12,108 bases of DNA. It comes from Oscillospiraceae bacterium. Lineage in GTDB: Bacteria; Bacillota; Clostridia; Oscillospirales; QAMX01. The stretch lies in contig CACYBP010000250.1 in the NCBI GenBank assembly GCA_902772625.1, positions 1-12,108 of the forward strand. Reading direction: 5' to 3'. The position numbers and the translations under genes were made by a program. The notes beneath the pieces were generated by a model. That model saw only the letters and a program-made list of their open reading frames with translations. It made no database searches and was not told the origin of the DNA. Each line of letters opens with the position of its first letter. Within the stretch, counting starts at the first letter, position 1. Of the stretch, positions 5,616 to 12,108 are shown piece by piece.

Positions 5616-7773
5616 AGAAAAAGCGATCCTCTCCGCCCCGGAAACGCCCGCGGAGGACCGCGGACCGGAAGCCCCCGCCGCGCCCGGCGCGGAGGGAGGC
5701 GCTGCTGCGCCTTCGGCTCCTTTTGAGGACGAGGGGACCGGGGAAGCCCCGGACGTCCCCCGGGAACCGGAGGAAGAACCGGGCGAAAGCGACGCTTCCC
5801 CGGAGGAGGCCGTGCCGCCGGCGGCCGGCGGCGAAGAAGGCTCTGGGGGGGAGACCGCGCCTCCGGAGGAGGAAAACGAGGAGGATCCCGAGGGGGACGC
5901 CGCGCTTTCCGCTTCTCTGCTCCGCCCCGCGCGCCGAAGCTTCGGCTTTTTTCGGGGAGAGCTTCCGAAGCTTGACCGGAAGAGCGTCGCCCTGATGCTT
6001 CTGATCACCCTTATCTATTCGCTTCTGGCCTTCTTCCGTCTGGGCACCGACAAGATCCCCCAGACCTCGATCTATCTGGACCGGAAGGGGCAGAGCGTCA
6101 CGGTGGAGCTGAAGGAACCCTCGGAGGTCTCCCGCTTCTGCCTTTATAAGTGGAGAGGCCGGAAAAAGGACATCACCATCGAGACCCGCCTTTCGCCCGA
6201 CGATCCCTGGCACGTGGCCTACGGGCCGGAGGAGCTGAGCTCCCACATGCGCTGGAAGACCCTGGATCTGGACGTGGAGGGAAAGGTGAAGTTCGTCCGC
6301 ATCACCTTCGAGGGCAAGGAGATCACCCTGGCGGAGCTGTGTGTCCTGGACAAGAACGATCAGCCGCTGGAGATCACGGTGCCGAAGGAGTGGAACAAAA
6401 ACCTCACCGACGTCGACAAGCTTGATAACCTCACCGATGAGCAGGAGCTTCTGGACGCCGATTCCTCCTCTCTCACCTTTGCCTATTTCGACGAGTACCT
6501 CTACGCGCTCACCGCCAACGCCTATATCCACGGGGGAACGGGGCTGGAAAACACCCACCCGGTATTGGGCAAGGTGGTGGAATCGCTGGGGATCCGGATC
6601 TTCGGTATGAACTCCATCGGATGGCGGATCATGGGGACGCTTTCGGGGATCCTGATGCTGCCGGTGTTTTTCTTCCTGGCGCGCCGGGTGCTCCGGAACA
6701 ACAAATGGGCCCTGGTCGCCACCTTCCTGATGGCGGTGGAGGCCATGCACTATACCCAGACAAGGCTTGCCACCATCGATTCCTTCCCGCTTCTGTTTAT
6801 TCTTCTGGCGTATCTCTTCATGCTCCGGTATTACCAGCATCCCACCGTGGAGGGGGAGAAGGTCAACCTCTTCCTTTCGGGGCTTGCCTTCGGGCTGGCC
6901 TGCTCCTTCAAATGGATCGGCGCCTACGCCGGGGTGGGACTCGCCATCGTCTTCTTCGCCTTCTTCGTCTCGAAGATCCGGGCCTACCGGAAGGAGGACC
7001 CGGATTTCTATACCGGTCGCTATATCGCCTCCACCGTCGCCTCCTGCGTGGTCTTTTTCGTCATGGTCCCGGCGGCGGTGTATATCGGGTCTTATCTGCC
7101 GGTGGCCTTCGGCCCCTTCTCGGAGATCCAGGGCTGGAAGGGCGTGTGGGAAAACCAGAAATACATGTGGAATTTCCACAGCACTCTGGAGCAGACCTTT
7201 GACTTCTCCTCCAAATGGTGGGGATGGCCTCTGATGATCGGCGGCTTCTCCTCCTATTTCGGGACCTCGCTTACGGGACTCAAATCCCGGATCATCGTCA
7301 CCGGGAACCCCCTGATCTGGTGGGCCAGCGTCCCCGCGGTGCTTTACGCGATCTACGGCTTCCTCTTCGGAAGAAAGGTCCGCACGCCCTATCTCCGCAC
7401 CGCCCCCGGGGAGGGAGAGCTTCTGGACACGGGCGCTCTCGAAGCCGGATGGAAGCCCCTGAAGCCCTGGGCAAGGATCGAAAGATTCGACGCGGGGGTG
7501 TTCCTCGCGGTGGTGGCCTATCTCTGCCAGTACGTGCCCTGGATGCTGGTGTCCCGGGAGCTTTTCATCTATCACTACTTCGCCTCGGCGGAGATCTCGA
7601 TCCTTCTCATCACCTGGGCGCTCAAGAGGTGGAGCGCGAACTCACGCGCCGGACGGATCACGACCTGGATCTATTTGGGACTCGCGGCCCTGGCCTTCGC
7701 CTGCATGTTCCCGATCCTGAACGGCTTTTTCGTGGACGGATGGTATGCGGAGATCCTGAAGGTCTTCCTGTGA
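5602..7773 (+). CDS. GT39 protein O-mannosyltransferase-like membrane glycosyltransferase with extracytoplasmic beta-sandwich insert
   Basis: A 723-residue polytopic protein. Residues 1–108 are an acidic, Glu/Pro/Ala/Gly-rich low-complexity tail, presumably cytoplasmic. TM1 is at about 128–146. Residues of about 149–260 form a soluble beta-rich segment (SVTVELKEPSEVSRFCLYKW, then DLDVEGKVKFVRITF) resembling a galactose-binding/discoidin fold. The PMT core follows: FDEYLYALTANAYIHG with D297–E298 at the place of the PMT Asp-Glu, HPVLGKVVESLGIRIFG, GWRIMG, about ten further membrane segments, and SRELFIYHYF near 651–660. By family, such enzymes move mannose from a polyprenyl-phosphate carrier to Ser/Thr of exported proteins; the real donor and acceptor are unknown. 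ATG 5602 has GAAAGG eight bases upstream; ATG 5596 is possible. It overlaps tadA by 14 bases. Confidence 0.87.
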   Translation: MMDSEEKAILSAPETPAEDRGPEAPAAPGAEGGAAAPSAPFEDEGTGEAPDVPREPEEEPGESDASPEEAVPPAAGGEEGSGGETAPPEEENEEDPEGDAALSASLLRPARRSFGFFRGELPKLDRKSVALMLLITLIYSLLAFFRLGTDKIPQTSIYLDRKGQSVTVELKEPSEVSRFCLYKWRGRKKDITIETRLSPDDPWHVAYGPEELSSHMRWKTLDLDVEGKVKFVRITFEGKEITLAELCVLDKNDQPLEITVPKEWNKNLTDVDKLDNLTDEQELLDADSSSLTFAYFDEYLYALTANAYIHGGTGLENTHPVLGKVVESLGIRIFGMNSIGWRIMGTLSGILMLPVFFFLARRVLRNNKWALVATFLMAVEAMHYTQTRLATIDSFPLLFILLAYLFMLRYYQHPTVEGEKVNLFLSGLAFGLACSFKWIGAYAGVGLAIVFFAFFVSKIRAYRKEDPDFYTGRYIASTVASCVVFFVMVPAAVYIGSYLPVAFGPFSEIQGWKGVWENQKYMWNFHSTLEQTFDFSSKWWGWPLMIGGFSSYFGTSLTGLKSRIIVTGNPLIWWASVPAVLYAIYGFLFGRKVRTPYLRTAPGEGELLDTGALEAGWKPLKPWARIERFDAGVFLAVVAYLCQYVPWMLVSRELFIYHYFASAEISILLITWALKRWSANSRAGRITTWIYLGLAALAFACMFPILNGFFVDGWYAEILKVFL

Positions 7774-7785
7774 AAGGAGAAGAGC

Positions 7786-8112
7786 GTGGTGATACAGATT
7801 TTCGGACGGAGCAAAAGCTTCAGTACCAAAAAGGCGGAGCGCTTTTTCAAGGAAAGGCGCGTGCCCTATCAGTATATCGACCTGGATAAGATCGGCATCA
7901 GCCGGGGAGAGCTGGAAAGCGTCGTGCGGGCGGTGGGCGACTGGAGAAAGCTTGTGAAAGAACCCGCCGAGCTGCAGTATTATTCCCCCGACGCCGTGAT
8001 CACCCTGCTTCTGGACGAGCCGGAAAGGCTCCTTTCTCCCATCGTCCGGAACGGGAAAAGAGCCGCCGTGGGCGAAGATCCCGCGGCCTGGAAGGAGCTT
8101 TCTGAATCATGA
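7786..8112 (+). CDS. ArsC/Spx-family (thioredoxin-fold) protein lacking the catalytic cysteine
   Basis: A 108-residue protein with the ArsC/Spx/MgsR layout: IQIFG beta strand, then STKKAERFFKER, VPYQYIDLD, a helix, and the C-terminal LLLDEPERLLSPIVRNGKRAAVG stretch that matches the family's L-x-x-P-I-V region. The family motif G-x-x-x-C-x-x-x-[RK]-K-A reads GRSKSFSTKKA here, so the reductase cysteine is Ser11; the protein has no cysteine at all. It cannot work as a classical glutaredoxin- or thioredoxin-linked arsenate reductase nor use a Spx-type CxxC switch. A binding or regulatory role is possible. The ribosome site AGGAG (7775–7779) serves GTG 7786 or the adjacent GTG 7789. It starts 12 bases after the mannosyltransferase stop and overlaps the next gene by ATGA. 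Confidence 0.85.
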   Translation: MVIQIFGRSKSFSTKKAERFFKERRVPYQYIDLDKIGISRGELESVVRAVGDWRKLVKEPAELQYYSPDAVITLLLDEPERLLSPIVRNGKRAAVGEDPAAWKELSES

Positions 8113-8639
8113 AAACGCTGGTGGTCTATAAATCCAAATCGGGCGCCTCGATGTATTACGCCGAGGAGATCGCCCGCGCTCTCGGCGGGGAGAGCCGGCA
8201 TTACCGGTCGATCCCACGGGAGGGCGGATACGATCTGGTGATCTACGCCGCCGGGGTCAACGGCGGGAAGGTCGATTCGCTGGCCGCCATGAAAAAGGCC
8301 CTGGCCCCGCTGGGAAAGAGATTTCTCACGGCGGCAAGCTGCCTCCGGGAACCCACCGGCGAGTACCGCCGGGAGGTCGCGAAAAAGAGCGGCCTGCGGG
8401 AAGAGGAGCTGGTCCTGATGCGCGGACGGATGAATATGGCGCGGCTCGGGATCTGGGACCGGCTGCTGCTCAGAATGGTGCGCGCGAAGATCGACCGCAA
8501 GGCCGAACGGGAAAAGACCCAGGAGGACCGGGAGATCTATAACGCCCTGTCCTTCCCCACAAGCTTCACCGACGTGAAGTACATCCTGCCTCTGGTCAAA
8601 AAGGCGCGCGCCATGGAAGAAGAGAGCGAAGCGAAGTAA
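8109..8639 (+). CDS. Flavodoxin-domain protein (HemG/Flavodoxin_5-like)
   Basis: A 176-residue flavodoxin-fold protein. The first strand and FMN phosphate loop read VVYKSKSGAS (residues 5–14), followed by the helix YYAEEIARAL; the second strand is YDLVIYAAGVNGGKV. The C-terminal part (RGRMNMARLGIWDRLLLRM, then a Lys/Glu-rich helix and SFTDVKYILPLV) resembles the family that includes the HemG-type protoporphyrinogen oxidase and many uncharacterised clostridial flavodoxin-domain proteins. FMN binding and electron transfer are inferred; a haem role is not supported by neighbours. Its ATG overlaps the ArsC-like stop (ATGA, 8109–8112), which suggests translational coupling and equal amounts of both proteins. 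Last gene before the operon terminator. Confidence 0.85.
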   Translation: MKTLVVYKSKSGASMYYAEEIARALGGESRHYRSIPREGGYDLVIYAAGVNGGKVDSLAAMKKALAPLGKRFLTAASCLREPTGEYRREVAKKSGLREEELVLMRGRMNMARLGIWDRLLLRMVRAKIDRKAEREKTQEDREIYNALSFPTSFTDVKYILPLVKKARAMEEESEAK

Positions 8640-8643
8640 AGCT

Positions 8644-8684
8644 AACGCAAGCCCGGGAACGCGGTTCCCGGGCTTGCGTTTTTC
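8644..8684 (+). terminator. Intrinsic terminator of the five-gene operon
   Basis: A perfect stem pairs 8644–8659 with 8665–8680 (AACGCAAGCCCGGGAA with its complement) around a five-base loop, followed by further T bases. It lies five bases after the flavodoxin stop codon. Confidence 0.95.
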
Positions 8685-8700
8685 TCCCGGAGCTCTATCC

Positions 8701-8747
8701 CCCGCCGGGAAGGCGGGAACGCCCTTTAAACCGCTTGCCAAGAGCGG
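8701..8747. repeat. Inverted repeats around the alpha-xylosidase promoter, possible operators
   Basis: Two inverted repeats lie here: CCCGCC (8701–8706) with GGCGGG (8712–8717), and CCGCT (8731–8735) with AGCGG (8743–8747). The second one straddles the -35 box at 8735–8740, where a bound repressor would block RNA polymerase. I do not recognise either as a LacI-type, cre or XylR site. No regulator gene sits immediately upstream. Confidence 0.3.
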
Positions 8748-8763
8748 GCGGGGATGATACAAT
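8735..8763 (+). promoter_or_regulatory. Promoter of the alpha-xylosidase gene
   Basis: TTGCCA at 8735–8740 (five of six to consensus), a 17-base spacer and TACAAT at 8758–8763 preceded by TGA (8755–8757), an extended -10. Transcription would begin near 8770. This places the in-frame ATG at 8754 inside the promoter, upstream of the transcript, which rules it out as the start codon. Confidence 0.85.
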
Positions 8764-8800
8764 GGACGAAAGACGACCGGAAAACAGGCGTGCGGTCAAA

Positions 8801-8819
8801 AAAGGAGGCGGCATCTTTG
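8801..8819 (+). promoter_or_regulatory. Ribosome binding site that fixes a TTG start
   Basis: AAAGGAGG at 8801–8808, preceded by further A bases, lies eight bases before TTG at 8817. It is the only strong ribosome site near the 5' end of the alpha-xylosidase frame and gives the N-terminus MKFRNGDWLLRRGV, which fits the GH31 family. Confidence 0.85.
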
Positions 8820-11093
8820 AAATTCAGAAACGGCGATTGGCTTTTGCGCAGGGGCGTGACGGCGACCTATGCCAACGGCATCCGGGAAACGAAGCATGAA
8901 GCGGGCGTTTTCACCCTCTTCACCACCCCCTATCCCTCCCCGGACCGCACGGCGGTGGGGGGAAGCATGCTCCAGACGGAATTCTTTTCCCCGGCGGAAA
9001 ACGTGCTGGGCGTAAGGCTTACCCATTTCCGGGGCGTGAGAAAGACCGGCCCGGAATTCGGGCTTTCCTCCGACGGAACGGTCCTTGACGTAAGCGAGAC
9101 CGGGGACGCCTATATCCTCAGGGCCGGCAAACTCCGGGCAGTGGTGAAAAAACCGCCGCAGACTCCCGCCCGGGGCGACGTCTGGAATCTTTCTTTTTAC
9201 GGCGGCGAAAAGCTTCTCACTTCTTCCGGCGCGCGCAGCGCCGCCTACTATCAGGACGCGGAAAACGGCCGCAATTACGTCTCCCAGGAGCTGGATCTTG
9301 CCCCGGAGGAGACGGTCTACGGCCTCGGCGAGCGCTTCGGCCCCCTCGTCCGGAACGGCCAGAGCGTGGACATGTGGCAGGCCGACGGCGGCGCCGGGAG
9401 CGAGCAGGCCTACAAAAACGTTCCCTTCTGTTATTCCAGCCGGGGCTACGGCCTTTTCGTGAACACCCCCGCCGACGCAAGCTTTGAGATCCAGACCGAG
9501 CGGGTGGAGCGCCTGACCTTCTCGGCTGAGGGCGAAAGCCTGGAATACTACGTGATCTGGGGAGAAACGCCCGCGGAGGTCTACGAGCGCTACACCTTCC
9601 TCACCGGCCGTCCGGCTCTGCCGCCGGAGTGGTCCTTCGGCCTGTGGCTCAGCACCTCCTTCCTCACCGATTACGACGAAAAGACGGTCACCGGCTTCAT
9701 CGACGGCATGGCCGCGCGGGATATTCCCCTGAGCGTCTTTCATTTCGACTGCTACTGGATGAAGGGCAATCACTGGGTGGACTTCACCTGGGATCCCGCG
9801 ATCTTCCCCGATCCGAAGGCGATGCTGGCCCGGTACAAGGCGCGGGGACTCCGGATCTGTGTATGGATCAACCCCTATGTGGCGCAGATGTCCCGGGAAT
9901 TCGACGAGGCCGCCCGGAAGGGATACCTCCTCATGAAGGAAAACGGGGACGTGTGGCAGACCGACCTCTGGCAGTCGGGCATGGGGATCGTGGATTTCAC
10001 CAATCCCGCGGCCCGGGCGTGGTACCGGGGAAAGCTCCGGGAGCTGATGGATATGGGGGTGGACTGCTTCAAGACCGATTTCGGCGAGCGCATCCCGGTC
10101 AGGGGGATCCGGTATTTCGACGGGTCGGATCCTGTGAAAATGCACAATTACTACACGTATCTCTATAACGAGTGCGTGTTCGGCGCCGTCGAGGAATACC
10201 GCGGGAAGGGCGACGCCGTGGTCTTCGCCCGCAGCGGGACGGCGGGCGGCCAGCGCTTCCCGGTGCACTGGGGCGGCGACAACGCCGCCAACTACCGCTC
10301 CATGGCCGGCACCCTCCGGGCGGGGCTGAGCCTCGGCATGTCGGGTTACGGCTTCTGGAGCCACGACATCTCGGGCTTTGAGGCCACCGCCACCCCCGAT
10401 CTCTATAAAAGATGGTGCGCCTTCGGCCTGCTTTCCAGCCACAGCCGTCTCCACGGCTCGGGCTCCTACCGGGTGCCGTGGAATTTCGACGGGGAAAGCA
10501 GCGACGTCCTGCGCTTTTTCGTGCGTCAGAAGTGCCGCCTGATGCCCTATCTTTACGGAGAAGCCGTGAAAGCGCACCGGGTGGGAACGCCCATGCTCCG
10601 CCCCCTGATCTTCGATTTCCCGGAGGATCCCGCCGTGCCCTATCTCGATAAGGAATACATGCTGGGCGAAAGCCTTCTGGTTGCCCCGGTGTTCCGGGAG
10701 GACGGGCGCGTCCGCTTCTACGTGCCGGAGGGAGTCTGGACCGATTACATCTCCGGGAAGAAATACCCCGGCGGCCGCTGGTACGAGGAAGCATACGACT
10801 ATTTCTCCCTGCCGCTTCTGGTGAAGCCGGGCGCCGTGCTTCCCGAAGGCGCGGTGGAGACCCGCCCGGACTATGATTACACCGCGGGCCTGACCCTCCG
10901 TCTCTACGAGATCGCGGAAGGAACGAGGACCGTCACGCGCATCCCGGATGAAAAGGGAGAGACCGCGGCGGAGATCACGGTGGAAAAGAAGGACGGAACC
11001 GTCACTGTGACGCCCGACCGTCCGCTTTTCGGCCTGAAGGCGGTATATGACGGAAAAGAATTCCCGGTGTCCGGGAAGACCGCGCTGATTTGA
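8817..11093 (+). CDS. yicI: GH31 alpha-xylosidase (YicI type)
   Basis: A 758-residue glycoside hydrolase of family 31 that releases alpha-linked xylose from non-reducing ends, for example isoprimeverose from xyloglucan (EC 3.2.1.177). An N-terminal beta-sandwich (residues 1 to about 250) precedes the (beta/alpha)8 barrel, which carries the nucleophile D421 in KTDFGERIP and the acid/base D488 in HWGGDNAANY. The spacing is like the E. coli YicI pair D416/D482, and SGYGFWSHDISGFE matches YicI closely. C-terminal beta domains complete the enzyme; the length fits YicI (772 residues). There is no signal peptide, so it acts in the cytoplasm on imported oligosaccharides. No transporter or xylose gene is visible nearby. 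It has its own promoter and a TTG start. Confidence 0.95.
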   Translation: MKFRNGDWLLRRGVTATYANGIRETKHEAGVFTLFTTPYPSPDRTAVGGSMLQTEFFSPAENVLGVRLTHFRGVRKTGPEFGLSSDGTVLDVSETGDAYILRAGKLRAVVKKPPQTPARGDVWNLSFYGGEKLLTSSGARSAAYYQDAENGRNYVSQELDLAPEETVYGLGERFGPLVRNGQSVDMWQADGGAGSEQAYKNVPFCYSSRGYGLFVNTPADASFEIQTERVERLTFSAEGESLEYYVIWGETPAEVYERYTFLTGRPALPPEWSFGLWLSTSFLTDYDEKTVTGFIDGMAARDIPLSVFHFDCYWMKGNHWVDFTWDPAIFPDPKAMLARYKARGLRICVWINPYVAQMSREFDEAARKGYLLMKENGDVWQTDLWQSGMGIVDFTNPAARAWYRGKLRELMDMGVDCFKTDFGERIPVRGIRYFDGSDPVKMHNYYTYLYNECVFGAVEEYRGKGDAVVFARSGTAGGQRFPVHWGGDNAANYRSMAGTLRAGLSLGMSGYGFWSHDISGFEATATPDLYKRWCAFGLLSSHSRLHGSGSYRVPWNFDGESSDVLRFFVRQKCRLMPYLYGEAVKAHRVGTPMLRPLIFDFPEDPAVPYLDKEYMLGESLLVAPVFREDGRVRFYVPEGVWTDYISGKKYPGGRWYEEAYDYFSLPLLVKPGAVLPEGAVETRPDYDYTAGLTLRLYEIAEGTRTVTRIPDEKGETAAEITVEKKDGTVTVTPDRPLFGLKAVYDGKEFPVSGKTALI

Positions 11094-11098
11094 CTTGC

Positions 11099-11137
11099 TT
11101 TCCCCGGAGCCCGGCCGAAGAGCCGGGCTCCGGGGAA
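11099..11137. other. Long perfect hairpin without a T run between yicI and the response regulator
   Basis: About 17 base pairs without mismatch (TTCCCCGGAGCCCGGC and its complement, loop CGAAGA), starting six bases after the yicI stop. On neither strand does a T run follow, so it is not a standard intrinsic terminator. It may protect the 3' end of yicI mRNA, weaken read-through into the regulator, or be a degenerate terminator. Confidence 0.7.
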
Positions 11138-11160
11138 GAGGAACGGAAGGGAGGAAAACC

Positions 11161-11826
11161 GTGACAAAGCTTCTCGTGGTGGAGGACGACCGGGAGATCG
11201 CCTCCGCCCTTTCGGAATACCTCCGGCGCGAAGGGTTCTCCGTCCTGTCGGCCGGCGGAGAAAAGGAGGCGCGGGAAAATCTCTCGCGCGAAGGCTTCGC
11301 GCTGCTTCTGGTGGATCTCGCCCTTTTGGACGGGGACGGCTTCGGCGTTGCGCGCGCGGCCAGGGAGAAGGGGATCCCGGTGATCTTCCTCACCGCCTCG
11401 GGGGACGAGGACGCGGTGGTGCGGGGACTGGATATGGGGGCCGAGGATTATATCGTCAAGCCCTTCCGTCCCCGGGAGCTGGTCTCCCGGATCCGGCGGG
11501 TGCTCGCCCGGAACGGAGGCGGGGACGGAAAGCTCGCCGCAGGCGACGTGGTGCTCGATCCGGAGCGCGGGACCGTGACGCGCGGGGGAGAAGAGCTTTT
11601 GCTTTCGGCTCTGGAATACCGGCTTTTGCTGCTCTTTCTTTCCAACCGCGGCAGGCTTCTCACCCGGGAGCGGCTTCTGGAGGATATCTGGGACGCGGCG
11701 GGCGATTTCGTCAACGACAACACCCTGACGGTCTACGTCAAGCGCCTCCGGGAAAAAATAGAAAAGGATCCCCAGAACCCCGCGATCATCAAGACCGTGC
11801 GGGGCATGGGCTACCGGGTGGACTGA
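11161..11826 (+). CDS. OmpR/PhoB-family response regulator
   Basis: A 221-residue DNA-binding response regulator. The receiver domain (residues 1 to about 117) has the acidic pair D9/D10 in VVEDD, phospho-acceptor D52 in LLVDLALLDGDGFG, T79 and K100 in IVKPF. The usual proline after the phosphorylated Asp (DLxLP) is Leu here. Residues of about 123–221 form the winged-helix output domain with LSALEYRLLLLFLSN, LLTRERLLEDIW, TVYVKRLREKI and the closing IKTVRGMGYRVD. The start is GTG at 11161 with GGGAGG six bases before it; the longer frame from 11095 would run through the hairpin and adds nothing family-like. I see no promoter between yicI and this gene. The sensor kinase gene follows one base after the stop. 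Confidence 0.95.
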   Translation: MTKLLVVEDDREIASALSEYLRREGFSVLSAGGEKEARENLSREGFALLLVDLALLDGDGFGVARAAREKGIPVIFLTASGDEDAVVRGLDMGAEDYIVKPFRPRELVSRIRRVLARNGGGDGKLAAGDVVLDPERGTVTRGGEELLLSALEYRLLLLFLSNRGRLLTRERLLEDIWDAAGDFVNDNTLTVYVKRLREKIEKDPQNPAIIKTVRGMGYRVD

Positions 11827-11827
11827 G

Positions 11828-12108
11828 ATGAGGCTTTTCCGGAACCGCGAGGTGCTGCGCGAGGCGGCGCTGCATCTTCTCCTCACGGCGCTCTTCGCCG
11901 CGGCGGGCTTTTTCTTCTCGCCGGGGGCGGGACTCCTTCTGCTTTTGGCGGGGATCGTCTTTTCTTCGCTTCACGCGCTCTTTCTCATCCGGCGGTACCG
12001 GGCCATCGCCCGGCTTTCCGAGGAGCTCGACGAGATCCTTCACGGGAAAGAAAAGATCCTCATCGCTTCGTGCGAGGAGGGGGAGCTTTCGATCCTTCAA
12101 AGCGAGAT
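11828..12108 (+). CDS. Sensor histidine kinase, N-terminal part only (runs off window)
   Basis: The first 93 codons of a membrane kinase, with ATG at 11828 overlapping nothing but one base from the regulator stop. Two membrane helices at about residues 13–30 and 34–54 are joined by a very short outer loop (about SPGAG), followed by a HAMP-like/linker helix YRAIARLSEELDEILHGKEK and EEGELSILQSE. The EGELSIL-x-x-E stretch is typical of the segment before the phosphorylated His in kinases of small two-component pairs of Firmicutes; the His, ATP-binding domain and stop lie outside the window. The tiny loop resembles intramembrane-sensing kinases, which do not bind ligands by an outer domain. Cognate partner of the regulator before it. 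Confidence 0.88.
   Translation, partial: MRLFRNREVLREAALHLLLTALFAAAGFFFSPGAGLLLLLAGIVFSSLHALFLIRRYRAIARLSEELDEILHGKEKILIASCEEGELSILQSE

Noticed and set aside
5515..7575. Long minus-strand open frame opposite the mannosyltransferase gene
   Set aside because: Same compositional shadow; the plus-strand frame shows PMT motifs and membrane helices, while the minus-strand translation is charged low-complexity sequence without motifs.
7786..8112. Functional arsenate reductase for arsenic resistance
   Set aside because: The catalytic cysteine is Ser11, no other cysteine exists, and no arsenite pump or ArsR regulator lies nearby.
11090..11118. TTGACT at 11090–11095 as a -35 box for the response regulator
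   Set aside because: The bases 17 downstream (11113–11118, GGCCGA) have no resemblance to TATAAT and lie in the hairpin.
8796..11393. Very long open frame on the minus strand opposite the alpha-xylosidase
   Set aside because: It is the antisense of a clear GH31 gene in GC-rich DNA, where few stop codons occur on the opposite strand. Its translation is His/Gly/Arg-rich without any family motif and it crosses the yicI terminator-like hairpin and the regulator start.
1..12108. Mobile element, CRISPR array, phage or defence island
   Set aside because: No transposase, integrase, regularly spaced direct repeats, terminal inverted repeats or defence-type protein families could be found on either strand.

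Overview
The window looks like chromosomal DNA of a GC-rich member of the Clostridia (Firmicutes). The grounds are the IspH–ribosomal protein S1 fusion gene (a clostridial hallmark), strong purine-rich ribosome binding sites with frequent GTG and TTG starts, sigma-A-type promoters, a remnant of a clostridial-type Ig-like surface protein, and gene families typical of gut Lachnospiraceae/Oscillospirales-like bacteria. I cannot name genus or species. Almost every gene is on the + strand; no rRNA, tRNA, CRISPR array, transposase or phage gene is visible.

Layout. (1) 1–2040: an ispH–rpsA fusion, lacking probably only its first codon, closed by a near-perfect intrinsic terminator. (2) 2122–3372: a single-gene unit with its own extended -10 promoter, a strongly foldable leader, a URO-D superfamily gene and a terminator. 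(3) 3401–3802, minus strand: the C-terminal remnant of an Ig-like-domain surface protein, with no credible start. (4) 3900–8684: a five-gene operon behind a perfect consensus promoter (TTGACA, 17-base spacer, TATAAT) and ended by a strong terminator. It encodes an isocitrate/isopropylmalate-family dehydrogenase, tRNA adenosine deaminase TadA, a GT39 protein O-mannosyltransferase-like membrane enzyme, a cysteine-free ArsC/Spx-like protein and a flavodoxin-domain protein. Junctions are very tight (5-base gap, 14-base overlap, 12-base gap, 4-base ATGA overlap). (5) 8735–11093: a GH31 alpha-xylosidase (YicI type) with its own promoter and a TTG start. (6) 11161–12108: an OmpR-family response regulator and the first 93 codons of its sensor kinase, which runs off the window.

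How the genes fit together. Most units are ordinary: isoprenoid synthesis and translation (IspH-S1), wobble-inosine formation (TadA), central carbon metabolism (IDH-like enzyme), xyloglucan/isoprimeverose breakdown (YicI) and a two-component system. The more unusual parts are the protein-mannosyltransferase with an extracytoplasmic beta-sandwich insert, the ArsC-like protein that has lost its catalytic cysteine next to a flavodoxin-like protein, the folded leader before the URO-D gene, and signals inside the ispH–rpsA fusion that could allow S1 to be made separately. I did not find a clearly new multi-gene system; the best leads are listed as findings with their limits.
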